From an uncultured Clostridia bacterium (GTDB taxonomy: Bacteria > Bacillota > Clostridia > Christensenellales > UBA1242), in contig CANQYX010000012.1 in assembly GCA_947628205.1 (NCBI GenBank), positions 1 to 32,135 of the forward strand: DNA of 32,135 nt, in the 5' to 3' direction. The translations under genes were made by a program, and so were the position numbers. Position 1 is the first letter of the stretch. Each line of letters starts with the position of its first letter. The notes under the pieces are model-generated. The model searched no databases and was not told the DNA's origin. It was given only the letters and a program-made list of their open reading frames with translations. Positions 1 through 7,283 of this stretch are shown here, in pieces.

Positions 1-63
1 CCAAGTGAAAATTCATTTTCACGCGTGGAGTGTATCTCTTTTAGCAATCTCTACCTCTTTTAA

Positions 64-90
64 TGTCATTCTGAGCGAAGCGAAGAATCT
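64..90 (+). repeat. Dispersed repeat, short form
   Basis: It starts TGTCATTCTGAGC and ends CGAAGAATCT. The bases ATTCT near the left end are complementary to AGAAT near the right end. The same ends recur at 101-167, 22041-22076, 25483-25509 and 32059-32123, with different middles. A right-hand half of a related copy (GTGTATCTCT) lies at about 33-42. No reading frame is associated with it. Confidence 0.85.
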
Positions 91-100
91 AACCACAAAA

Positions 101-167
101 TGTCATTCTGAGCATTCGGGGTCCCCGCAAGAACTTTGTTCGCAGTGGGGGCATTAGCGAAGAATCT
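101..167 (+). repeat. Dispersed repeat, long form with internal hairpin
   Basis: It has the same ends as the short form, but the middle is about 43 bases containing GGGGTCCCC and an imperfect hairpin (CCCCGCAAGAAC against GTTCGCAGTGGGG). A copy at 32059-32123 appears identical except for one G (five G here, four there). Confidence 0.85.
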
Positions 168-171
168 AATT

Positions 172-206
172 AGATCCTTCGACTCACTACGTTCGCTCAG
201 GATGAC
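172..206 (-). repeat. Dispersed repeat, inverted copy
   Basis: Read on the minus strand it is GTCATCCTGAGC, then a 13-base middle, then CGAAGGATCT. It matches the 64-90 family, except that ATTCT/AGAAT has become ATCCT/AGGAT, a change on both sides that keeps the pairing. Confidence 0.8.
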
Positions 207-321
207 GCGGTATTTCATGCCAAAATTGGCCTAAAACGGGCGATTTATGGAAGAAATTCGTAAAAAAGTGGCAGGAAAATAAAATATTTTAAAAAAATTT
301 GTAAAAACACCCTCATTTTAG

Positions 322-351
322 TTGACAGGGGGGGGGGCAACCGAGTATAAT
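322..351 (+). promoter_or_regulatory. Consensus promoter with G10 spacer tract
   Basis: The -35 is TTGACA (322-327) and the -10 is TATAAT (346-351), both perfect sigma-A consensus. The 18-nt spacer begins with ten consecutive G (328-337). Nearly all other promoters seen in this window have a spacer of exactly 17, which nine G would give. Transcription should start near 358, giving a leader of about 60 nt for the LRR gene. A homopolymer here is a typical slipped-strand site. Confidence 0.85.
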
Positions 352-377
352 GTACGTAAGTACATTTGCTCGGTTGC
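337..377. promoter_or_regulatory. Two-part palindrome over the -10 and start site
   Basis: The outer arms GCAACCGAG (337-345) and CTCGGTTGC (369-377) match perfectly. The inner arms AATGTAC (349-355) and GTACATT (360-366) also match perfectly, around a 4-nt centre. The dyad covers the -10 box and the expected start site, so most of it is not in the transcript. It therefore looks like a DNA-level operator or cruciform rather than an mRNA hairpin. Confidence 0.6.
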
Positions 378-420
378 ATAACAAACATGCATTCAGGGCA
401 ATATACAAAAGGAGAAAGAT

Positions 421-2637
421 ATGAGTAGCAATAAGAAATTTGCATTGAGTTTAACCGCAATGGTGTTGGTTGCAGTAATTGCAGTAGTAACCATTGTTGC
501 GGTGTTTGCAGTAAAAACTCAACAACTATCCACTAACATAAGTGTTAGGTATAGGGCGGACCAAATAGAAGGCAGTGTAACTGCCAAATATTACGTTGGC
601 CCAGATGACAAACAGGGCACGGACATGACTACGGGCGACGATGGTGGCACCGAACTAATTTTCCACGCTAAAGATACAACAATGGAGGGTAAATCGTTAA
701 GCCCACAGGAAAATATTGTATTGGAGTATCCAGATGATGGTGTGGAAGATAAAAGCTGGGTTGTTTTTGAATACGTTTTCCACAATGGTTTAGGTAACCC
801 AATAGACACCGCATATATGGCAACCATGAGCTTTGACGGAACTGCTGAGAATATAAAGATAACCACGGCAGATAGTGAGGAACAAATAACAAATTATAGC
901 GAAATATCCAACCCAGTAGATAATCCAAAAAACTTTACCGTTTCGGCTAGCGTTCCTAAAAAGGCAGAAGAAGATTACATAGGCACAAAATATGTATACA
1001 TAAAATCCGAAATAGACGACCCCGGAACTGATTCTCACTTTGAAGGCAACTTCAACTGGAGTTTGGGCTATGATATGGCAACATACGAAAAACTGGAATT
1101 TACAAAGTTAGGTAACATCATGGCGGTTAGTGCCAGAGAAGATGCTGTTGGCGAAATAATTGTTCCATCTAAATACCAAGGCAAACCTGTTAAAATTGAG
1201 AAAGCTAGTTGTTACACTAATTTAGATCCGGGACCATTTTGTGATTATTATGATTTTTCAGGAGCATTTACAGATCTTACAAATGTAACAAGTATAACTT
1301 TTTCAGAAGGTATAACCGAAATTCCGGATTCTGCTTTTGCTATAAGCTATTATGAATATGACTATGCATATGAACAAGGTATACACGAACGTCTTGTTTC
1401 TAATTTGGAAACATTAATTCTTCCGAATAGTGTATCATATATTGGCAATGGTGCATTTGAAGGATGTGATAAATTAAAGTATAATGTAAGTGAGTATTGC
1501 AATTATTTAGGTAACCCGGACAATAAATATTTGTTTTTAATGGGTGTGGCAGACACAGAGCAATCAACTTATACAATTAATTCTAAATGTAAATTTATTA
1601 TGCATGGAGCATTTAGCAACTGCAACTCTTTAACAGATATAGAAATTCCAAATAATGTTATAAGTATGAGCGGTGCTTTTGTAAATTGCCAAAATTTAAC
1701 AAATGTAACAATAAACTCAGGTGTGGAAAAAATAGAAAATTCGGTATTTTATGGGTGTAGCAGTTTAACAAATGTAACAATTCCAAATAGTGTAACAAGC
1801 ATAGGAGCTAGAGCATTTTATGGTTGTAATAGTTTAACAAATCTAGAAATTCCAAACAGTGTAACATATATTGGTGACGGTGCATTTGAAGGTTGTGATA
1901 GTTTAGCATATTACACAAGTGAAAAGTGCAATTATTTAGGCAATTCAGAAAATAATTATCTTGTATTAATGGGTGTTACAGATAAAGAACAAGAAACTTA
2001 TACAATTAATCCACAATGTAAATTTATTTGTTCAGGTTTCGGCGGGTGCGGACAATTAACTAACATAACAATTCCTAATGGAGTGATTAGCATAGGAGCC
2101 TATGCGTTTGATGGTTGTAGCAATTTGCGCAATATAGATATTCCTGATAGTATAATTTATGTTGGAAGTGGAGCTTTCTGGGACTGCACGAATTTAGTTT
2201 ATTATTCTGATGGATGTTGCAATTATTTGGGCGGAAGCGAAAATAATTATGTTATTCTGATGGGCGTTGCGCACGGGGATGAGGAATTTGCAATAAATCC
2301 TCGTTGCAGATGCATTTATGGTCGCTGTGGTAGTGAAGGAGGTGCGTTAGAATACTTAGATGTAAGCAAAATGGAGATTCCAGAAAGTGTAGTTTATATT
2401 GGATATAGTGCTTTGGAGGGTGGATATGAAGAGTTAATAATAAATAGTTCAAAAATATATGAAGAGCTTTCTGACATTAGTTTTTCTTTGAATGAAATTG
2501 TAATGACAGGCGGAAAAATAAAAGTTTTGGATTCTGTAGACACGGGCGAAAATATATATTTAAGTGCATCATTCACAAAAGAAGAGCAACAAGAAGATAT
2601 TGGCGGAAAAATGTATAATGTTTACACCAAAAATTAA
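421..2637 (+). CDS. Membrane-anchored LRR (BspA-like) surface protein
   Basis: The 738-residue protein is predicted to be exported and displayed at the surface; its ligand is unknown. A hydrophobic segment at about 8-30 looks like a signal anchor. Residues 40-220 are beta-rich and resemble the sandwich domain seen in TasA/camelysin-type proteins (weak call). From about 225 on it is LRR_5/BspA-like, with repeats of the type LTNVTIPNSVTSIGARAFYG. A larger module recurs three times, starting near residues 340, 483 and 580: YIG.GAF..C, then CNYLG..(E/D)N.Y, then LMGV, then INP.C. No LPXTG or other C-terminal anchor is visible. The start follows AAAAGGAG by 6 nt. The gene stands alone, behind a promoter with a G10 tract that could switch it, and ends at a terminator. 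BspA-like proteins often act as adhesins; that role is inference here. Confidence 0.85.
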   Translation: MSSNKKFALSLTAMVLVAVIAVVTIVAVFAVKTQQLSTNISVRYRADQIEGSVTAKYYVGPDDKQGTDMTTGDDGGTELIFHAKDTTMEGKSLSPQENIVLEYPDDGVEDKSWVVFEYVFHNGLGNPIDTAYMATMSFDGTAENIKITTADSEEQITNYSEISNPVDNPKNFTVSASVPKKAEEDYIGTKYVYIKSEIDDPGTDSHFEGNFNWSLGYDMATYEKLEFTKLGNIMAVSAREDAVGEIIVPSKYQGKPVKIEKASCYTNLDPGPFCDYYDFSGAFTDLTNVTSITFSEGITEIPDSAFAISYYEYDYAYEQGIHERLVSNLETLILPNSVSYIGNGAFEGCDKLKYNVSEYCNYLGNPDNKYLFLMGVADTEQSTYTINSKCKFIMHGAFSNCNSLTDIEIPNNVISMSGAFVNCQNLTNVTINSGVEKIENSVFYGCSSLTNVTIPNSVTSIGARAFYGCNSLTNLEIPNSVTYIGDGAFEGCDSLAYYTSEKCNYLGNSENNYLVLMGVTDKEQETYTINPQCKFICSGFGGCGQLTNITIPNGVISIGAYAFDGCSNLRNIDIPDSIIYVGSGAFWDCTNLVYYSDGCCNYLGGSENNYVILMGVAHGDEEFAINPRCRCIYGRCGSEGGALEYLDVSKMEIPESVVYIGYSALEGGYEELIINSSKIYEELSDISFSLNEIVMTGGKIKVLDSVDTGENIYLSASFTKEEQQEDIGGKMYNVYTKN

Positions 2638-2647
2638 ATTGTTAAAT

Positions 2648-2674
2648 AAAAAAAGGCACATAAGTGCCTTTTTT
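2648..2674. terminator. Bidirectional terminator
   Basis: AAAAGGCAC (2651-2659), loop ATAA, then GTGCC followed by six T. A-tracts and T-tracts on both sides let it serve the LRR gene (plus) and the importer operon (minus). Confidence 0.85.
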
Positions 2675-2711
2675 AAGCGTAAAATTGCTTGATTATTATA
2701 TATTTGCAAGG

Positions 2712-3518
2712 TTATTTTAATTTTTTCTGCATTAATTTTTCAAATAGGGCAACTGCAAAGTACATTAAGCTTGCAAGCAAACATAAAACAACGGTTGCTG
2801 TCATAACAAGGTGCATATTGGCAACTTGTTTGCCATAGGTTAAAAGATAGCCAAGGCCGGCTTTACTAACCAGCAGTTCGCCCATAATTGAGCCAATCCA
2901 ACTTAGGCCAACATTAACTTTTAGGGTGGAAATGATGTCTTTAAGTGAACTTGGCAAAACAATTTTGAAAAATATTTGCATTTTGCTTGCGCCAAGCGAT
3001 TTGCCCAGCGCAATAAGCTGATTGTCGCAGTTGGTAAACGAATTTAGGATGTTTAAAATTGTAACAATAACGACAATCAAAATGCACATAAATATAATAG
3101 CTTTGTCGCCCGCGCCAAACCATATAATTATTATGGGGCCAAGGGCAACTTTTGGTAGCGAATTCAACACAACCAAGAAAGGTTCGCTAACCTGCCTTAA
3201 AAAGTTGCTATACCACAACACGAACGCCACCAAAAAGCCAACACCCGTTGCCACAGCAAAGCCAATTAGCGTTTCGTTAAGAGTTACGCGAGAATGATAA
3301 ATTAGTTCGCCCGACCTTAACATTTCGCCAATCAACTTTGCCACACGCGTTGGGCTAGAAAAGAAGAAGGAACTTATAACCCCAAATCTCGAAAGCAATT
3401 CCCAGCCCAGAAAGAAGGCAACAAGAATTGCAATTTGCGTTAAAAGTGTTAATATCTTTTTTGTGCGGTGTAGTTTTAAATAGTCATAATGTGCCTTGCT
3501 AAATTTTTTTGTTTTCAT
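2712..3518 (-). CDS. ABC importer permease (SsuC/TauC-like)
   Basis: This is the membrane subunit of an importer of the nitrate/sulfonate/taurine/thiamine-precursor family (BPD_transp_1 fold). It is 268 residues long with about six hydrophobic segments. The cytoplasmic coupling loop is visible as the EAA-type region around ALGKSLGASKMQIFFKIVLP. A longer open frame reaches 3581, but the ATG at 3518 is preferred: it has AGGA 8 nt upstream, and the longer form would overlap the ATPase gene by about 80 nt. From 3518 the overlap with the ATPase gene is 20 nt, which implies translational coupling. It is the last gene of the operon and shares the terminator at 2648-2674. The substrate cannot be told from sequence alone. 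Confidence 0.88.
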   Translation of the reverse strand: MKTKKFSKAHYDYLKLHRTKKILTLLTQIAILVAFFLGWELLSRFGVISSFFFSSPTRVAKLIGEMLRSGELIYHSRVTLNETLIGFAVATGVGFLVAFVLWYSNFLRQVSEPFLVVLNSLPKVALGPIIIIWFGAGDKAIIFMCILIVVIVTILNILNSFTNCDNQLIALGKSLGASKMQIFFKIVLPSSLKDIISTLKVNVGLSWIGSIMGELLVSKAGLGYLLTYGKQVANMHLVMTATVVLCLLASLMYFAVALFEKLMQKKLK

Positions 3519-4266
3519 CTTGAATTTCCTGCCAAATTTTTTCAAACAAACGCTTGGCTTTTGTTGTGTTTCTGCGCTCAAAAGGCGTTAAATTCGCCTC
3601 AAAATTAGGCAAATGAATTGCTTTAATTTTGGCTGGTCGGGCAGATAAAACTATAATTTTGTCCGCCATGCTTATTGCCTCTTGAATGTCGTGCGTAACC
3701 AAAATTGCTGTCTTTTTTTCGCGCTTGATAATGCTGAAAATGTCGTTGCACAAATTAAGGCGAGTTTGATAATCTAACGCACTAAATGGTTCGTCTAGCA
3801 ACAGCAATTCGGGCTTTAGCGCAAGCGTTCTTATAAGGGCAACACGCTGGCGCATACCTCCGCTTAATTCGCTTGGATATTTTTTTAAAAATTCTTTTAA
3901 ACCATATTTATCTGCAAGAGAAATTGCGTAATTTTTTCGCTCGTTGCTGGCTTGCTTTTTAATTTCTAACCCAAAATATATGTTTTTTTCTATGGTTTTC
4001 CATGGCAGCAAATTGTCGCGCTGAAACATATATCCGCATAAATTGTCTTTCGGCTTGGGCATTTTGCCATCAACCAAAACAGTTCCGCTGGTTGGTTTTA
4101 TTAGGCCAGAAATTAGCGATAAAATGGTTGTTTTTCCGCACCCAGAAGGGCCAACAATCGCCACAAAATCTTGTTTTTCAATGTCAAACGAAATGTCGTT
4201 TAGCGCTTGTGTTTCGTCAGTTTGGCTTTGATAAATTAAGTTTAAATTCTTAACTTGAACAAACAT
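3499..4266 (-). CDS. ABC importer ATPase (SsuB/TauB/NrtD-like)
   Basis: The 255-residue ATP-binding subunit powers the importer formed with the genes at 2712-3518 and 4266-5291. Visible motifs in order are Walker A (GPSGCGKTT, about 39-47), the Q-loop (YMFQRDNLLPW), the signature LSGGMRQR, Walker B LLLLDEPFSALD and the H-loop VTHD. The FQRDNLLPW form is typical of the nitrate/sulfonate/taurine branch. Its ATG overlaps the stop of the lipoprotein gene in a TAATG, a classic coupling arrangement. All catalytic residues are present. Confidence 0.92.
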   Translation of the reverse strand: MFVQVKNLNLIYQSQTDETQALNDISFDIEKQDFVAIVGPSGCGKTTILSLISGLIKPTSGTVLVDGKMPKPKDNLCGYMFQRDNLLPWKTIEKNIYFGLEIKKQASNERKNYAISLADKYGLKEFLKKYPSELSGGMRQRVALIRTLALKPELLLLDEPFSALDYQTRLNLCNDIFSIIKREKKTAILVTHDIQEAISMADKIIVLSARPAKIKAIHLPNFEANLTPFERRNTTKAKRLFEKIWQEIQDENKKI

Positions 4267-5291
4267 TAATTAACTTTATTTGCAAAAGTTGTGTTCACAA
4301 CTTCGGTGTAAGAAACTTTGGCTTTAAGTTCCCCCGCATTTTCCATTATTGTTTGAAGCATATTCCAAGAGCTTTCCTTTAAAACAAAACTGCTTGCATA
4401 GGCACCAATTCTAATATAATTTTTAACCGATTTTACAATTAATTCATCGCTAGTTGTTGTAAATGATGGGTGTAAACATGCCACAATTTCAGCATCCGAC
4501 CGCGTTTCATCTGTTAAATAATCATATCCCTTTTTAAGCGCGCGCATAAATTTTTCTATTTTGTCGGCGTGCTTGTTAATATATTTTTGGTTTGCCATAA
4601 AGCAGGTGTAAGGCACATCTTTAACTTCATCTCCAAGTGCTGCCACGTTTTTTGCATTGCCATTAACGTCGTTTTCACTTGCAGACGGGTCAAACATTGT
4701 GCAATAATCGCCCGTGCCGGAAAGGAAGGTTGGGGCAACCGAATCAAACGGAATAGAGAAATCGAATTTAACATCTATTCCTTCGCCAAATTCATCTCCT
4801 AAAACAAGGTTGTAATTCTTTTCTAGGATATATTGCAAAGTCATGGCAGGCATTCCGCCACGGCGGCCAGCAATAACATGTTTGCCTTTAAGGTTTTGCC
4901 AACTAAAATTTTCATTTTCTTCATTGTTCCTGCCCATTAAAAACGAGCCATCACACGCGGTTAGTTGAGCAAAAATAATAGGCATTTCGTCTTTTGTTGC
5001 GCCATTATTTTTTGCATAGATGGTCGATTCTGGCCCTAACAAACCAATTTCGGCAGAATTGGACGTTAAAGATGTTAAAACTGCATCGCTTCCACCAGCA
5101 TTTGTAAGTTCAATTTTTAAGCCCTCATCGGCAAAATAACCATTGTTTATTGCCACATATAGTGGGGCATAAAAAATTGAATGAGTAACTTCGCTTATTC
5201 TAATTGTGTTTTCATCTTTTTTGCCACAACCAGCAAAGCCAACAGCGAAAAAACTCATAAGAATAACGAGTAAAATTGAAAGTTTTTTCAT
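4266..5291 (-). CDS. ABC importer substrate-binding lipoprotein (NMT1/SsuA-like)
   Basis: The 341-residue extracellular solute receptor is the first gene of the operon. It has a lysine-containing signal peptide and a lipobox FAGC, with the lipidated Cys at residue 22. The mature part shows the NMT1/THI5-like pattern: YAPLYVAINNGYFADEGL near the start, then a ligand pocket region TSLTSNSAEIGLLGPEST. Family members bind aliphatic sulfonates, nitrate, taurine or thiamine pyrimidine precursors. No riboswitch or biosynthetic neighbour indicates which applies here. GGAG lies 5 nt before the ATG. The promoter region is shared back-to-back with the gene at 5446. Confidence 0.88.
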   Translation of the reverse strand: MKKLSILLVILMSFFAVGFAGCGKKDENTIRISEVTHSIFYAPLYVAINNGYFADEGLKIELTNAGGSDAVLTSLTSNSAEIGLLGPESTIYAKNNGATKDEMPIIFAQLTACDGSFLMGRNNEENENFSWQNLKGKHVIAGRRGGMPAMTLQYILEKNYNLVLGDEFGEGIDVKFDFSIPFDSVAPTFLSGTGDYCTMFDPSASENDVNGNAKNVAALGDEVKDVPYTCFMANQKYINKHADKIEKFMRALKKGYDYLTDETRSDAEIVACLHPSFTTTSDELIVKSVKNYIRIGAYASSFVLKESSWNMLQTIMENAGELKAKVSYTEVVNTTFANKVN

Positions 5292-5342
5292 TCATTCTCC
5301 TTTTTAGGAAGTTTTATAGTGGTTTAATCCTTCCATATTGTC

Positions 5343-5371
5343 ATTTTATGTGAGAATAAAATTTTAGTTAA
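5343..5371 (-). promoter_or_regulatory. Possible promoter of the importer operon
   Basis: On the minus strand, TTAACT and TAAAAT are separated by 17 nt. The -35 is a 4/6 match. The start would fall near 5336, giving a leader of about 45 nt. No TPP or other known riboswitch is recognisable. Confidence 0.4.
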
Positions 5372-5387
5372 AAGTTATTTAATTTAG

Positions 5388-5416
5388 TTGAAATTTATTT
5401 AAAAATTTGCTAAAAT
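5388..5416 (+). promoter_or_regulatory. Promoter of the membrane protein gene
   Basis: TTGAAA (5388-5393), 17-nt spacer, TAAAAT (5411-5416) preceded by TGC (extended -10). Confidence 0.75.
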
Positions 5417-5445
5417 AAACAAGTAAATTCTTTTCGGAGATGGTA

Positions 5446-5985
5446 ATGAGAAAAAACGATACTTTTTTTAAAATCCTTTTTGCAATTGAAATTGCGCTTA
5501 TTCCAATGGTTATTTTTGCAAACAAATTTTTGCCAAAATGGGCGCTTGGCTTGTTCATTGCGGGCATTTTGCTAACTAAAATTTGGCTAGAACTCTTTAA
5601 GGATAAAAACGACAAACGTCATGTTGTCATAGACAGCATCGGCAGCGTGCTGGTTTTTGGCTCGTTAATCATTTATTTTATGGTTTTGGGGCTTATTGCA
5701 AAACCGCTTGGCATTGTCGTTTTAGTGTTTGTTGCGCTTATGAATTTGCTTTTGCCTGCGCTTTTCAATCGAAAATTGCCTGAATTTATCGAAGCAGTGG
5801 ATTTTTGCTATATGTTGTTTGAATGTTTCTTGTTGGGCGCATTGGCAATTTTAAAATATTATAATGTTATAACTAACATTGGTTTGTTTGCCTTGCTTAT
5901 GACAATGGTAGTGTCCGTTTTGTATAAACTTTACTTTATTTTGCACCAAACAGCACTATTTTCAAAATTTACGCGTAAAAAATAA
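5446..5985 (+). CDS. Polytopic membrane protein, unknown function
   Basis: No family is recognised. The 179-residue protein is very hydrophobic, with about five or six membrane-spanning segments (roughly residues 9-30, 35-55, 65-90, 92-110, 122-140 and 145-170). It has a basic N-terminus (MRKNDTFFK) and a basic C-terminus ending TRKK, both likely cytoplasmic if the segment number is even. ATG codons lie at 5440 and 5446 in the same frame; 5446 is preferred because CGGAG then sits 6 nt upstream. A separate promoter lies at the 3' end of this gene (5995), so it is probably transcribed alone or as a weak first part of the next group. Confidence 0.75.
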   Translation: MRKNDTFFKILFAIEIALIPMVIFANKFLPKWALGLFIAGILLTKIWLELFKDKNDKRHVVIDSIGSVLVFGSLIIYFMVLGLIAKPLGIVVLVFVALMNLLLPALFNRKLPEFIEAVDFCYMLFECFLLGALAILKYYNVITNIGLFALLMTMVVSVLYKLYFILHQTALFSKFTRKK

Positions 5986-5994
5986 AAATAGGTA

Positions 5995-6023
5995 TTGACA
6001 AATTTATTTTTATGTGCTATTAT
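5995..6023 (+). promoter_or_regulatory. Promoter of the 6043-6893 pair
   Basis: TTGACA (5995-6000), 17-nt spacer, TATTAT (6018-6023). The expected start near 6030 lies directly at the AAGGAG of the next gene, so the leader is only about 13 nt. Confidence 0.8.
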
Positions 6024-6042
6024 AACCATAAGGAGATTGAAT

Positions 6043-6300
6043 ATGACCACTTTATTAACCTTTGAAAATCCATTGGAGTTTTTACTTCGCTACACCGTTA
6101 TTTTTGGTGCAATTTTGGCAATGTTCGGCGTTGCGCTAATTTTAAGCGCAAAAAGAATTACCATGGCTGTTAGAAAGCAAGACGAAATTAATAGAAACGA
6201 TAAACTTTTTAACACTTTGCGTTTTGTTGGCATTTGTTTAGTTTTGGCCGGCATGATTGTTATTGCTTTGCCTGTTAACGCAACTATGTATAGGGGATAA
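6043..6300 (+). CDS. Small two-helix membrane protein, unknown function
   Basis: The 85-residue protein has two hydrophobic segments (about 15-35 and 60-80) separated by a charged stretch containing KRITMAVRKQDEINRNDK. The ATG at 6043 has AGGAG about 7 nt upstream. An in-frame upstream TTG overlaps the -35 box and cannot be the start. Its stop codon overlaps the ATG of the methyltransferase gene (TAATG), so the two are translationally coupled. No known family is recognised. Because of the coupling it may simply serve to control expression of the downstream enzyme, but that is a guess. Confidence 0.75.
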   Translation: MTTLLTFENPLEFLLRYTVIFGAILAMFGVALILSAKRITMAVRKQDEINRNDKLFNTLRFVGICLVLAGMIVIALPVNATMYRG

Positions 6301-6893
6301 TGCAACACTATTTTATAGATAAACAGCACAAAGCTGCTGACTATTTTGAATTTAAAGATAGCGTTTTAGGGCTGGAATTATGCTTTCGCAGTTGCGATAG
6401 CATTTTTTCTAAAAACAAAATAGACAATGGAACTCGCGCACTTTTAAATGCTATAATTAAGCACGAAACTTTGTCGGGCTATGGGCTGGATTTGGGCTGT
6501 GGGCTGGGAGTTATTGGCATTGCATTAATTAAAACTTTTGGCGTTAAAATGCTTATGAGCGATGTAAACAAAACCGCAGTCAGTTTGGCAAACGAAAATT
6601 TAATTAAAAATAATGTAAATTCCACCGCAATTTATAGCGATGGGTTTAACGAAATTAAAGACAAGTTCGATTTTATTGTGTCCAACCCACCAATAAAAAC
6701 TGGCAAAACACTGCTTTTTAAACTTATGGATGGCGCATTAAAGCATTTAAAGCAGGGCGGAAAACTAATCCTCGTTATCCGCAAAGACCACGGCATGGAA
6801 AGTTTAAAAACCTATTTAACCTTAATTTTTGGCAATTGTGAAATTTTAGAACGAGATAAGGGTTATTACATTTTAAAATGCATAAAAAATTAG
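6300..6893 (+). CDS. RsmC/YbxB-like rRNA guanine-N2 methyltransferase
   Basis: The 197-residue class I SAM-dependent methyltransferase belongs to the MTS family. Motif I is DLGCGLGVIG (about residues 63-72), an acidic residue at the end of beta-2 is seen in MSDVNK, and motif IV is SNPPIKTGK. The NPPI form is characteristic of enzymes methylating N2 of guanine in rRNA (RsmC in Escherichia coli; the shorter YbxB in Bacillus). Like YbxB it has only the catalytic domain, without the N-terminal duplicated domain of RsmC. The exact target base is inferred. It is co-transcribed with the small membrane gene before it. A terminator hairpin begins within its stop codon. Confidence 0.85.
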   Translation: MQHYFIDKQHKAADYFEFKDSVLGLELCFRSCDSIFSKNKIDNGTRALLNAIIKHETLSGYGLDLGCGLGVIGIALIKTFGVKMLMSDVNKTAVSLANENLIKNNVNSTAIYSDGFNEIKDKFDFIVSNPPIKTGKTLLFKLMDGALKHLKQGGKLILVIRKDHGMESLKTYLTLIFGNCEILERDKGYYILKCIKN

Positions 6894-6913
6894 GCGTTTG
6901 CCTAATTTTTTTA
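6888..6913 (+). terminator. Intrinsic terminator
   Basis: AATTAGGC, loop GTTT, GCCTAATT followed by a T run. The TAG stop of the methyltransferase gene is part of the left arm. Confidence 0.9.
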
Positions 6914-7129
6914 TAAATTAAACGGCGAGTTTTCAAAATTGTTAAAATTTATAAAATCATTGTTAAAATAAAATTGATTATCGTTATTGCAATTTGGGTC
7001 ATAAAAAGTGTGGCAGCGGCAGTTTGCCGGCACAAATCTGCACCAGGTGCGCGCACGCAACATTTCGCTGCTTAAATTGGAAATTCTAACACAATCATAA
7101 CAACCTGTTCGATAAAAGAAATAATACAT
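6911..7129 (-). CDS. Small Cys- and Asn-rich protein, unknown
   Basis: The predicted 72-residue protein has five Cys spread over its first half (GCYDC, TWC, CRC) plus one in DPNCNND, and a tail rich in Asn and Phe (FNNDFINFNNFENSPFNL). The ATG at 7129 is chosen over an upstream one (7141) because GAGG lies 6 nt before it. No known family is recognised. The composition resembles small spore-coat or metal-binding proteins, but there is no direct evidence. It is convergent with the methyltransferase gene and divergent from ytxC. The good ribosome-binding site argues for a real gene. Confidence 0.55.
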   Translation of the reverse strand: MYYFFYRTGCYDCVRISNLSSEMLRARTWCRFVPANCRCHTFYDPNCNNDNQFYFNNDFINFNNFENSPFNL

Positions 7130-7283
7130 AATTGTCCTCATTTCAGTTTATGAGAATTTAAATTTTGTGTTACAAAACCCATAATTTTTCGTGAAAGCAA
7201 AAACAAAACTTTCTCTCTCAAAATTTGCCAAAATTTTTAAGAGTAAAATATATTTTAGTGCATATTATACAATAGAGGTATTT

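Noticed and set aside
5292-5440. TPP or other riboswitch before the importer operon
   Set aside because: No conserved riboswitch core could be recognised, and the leader is only about 45 nt.
5995-6042. Longer form of the small membrane protein
   Set aside because: The upstream TTG overlaps the promoter -35; the ATG at 6043 has AGGAG.
7191-7283. Longer YtxC from a GTG
   Set aside because: No ribosome-binding site; the ATG at 7284 has GAGGT at normal distance.
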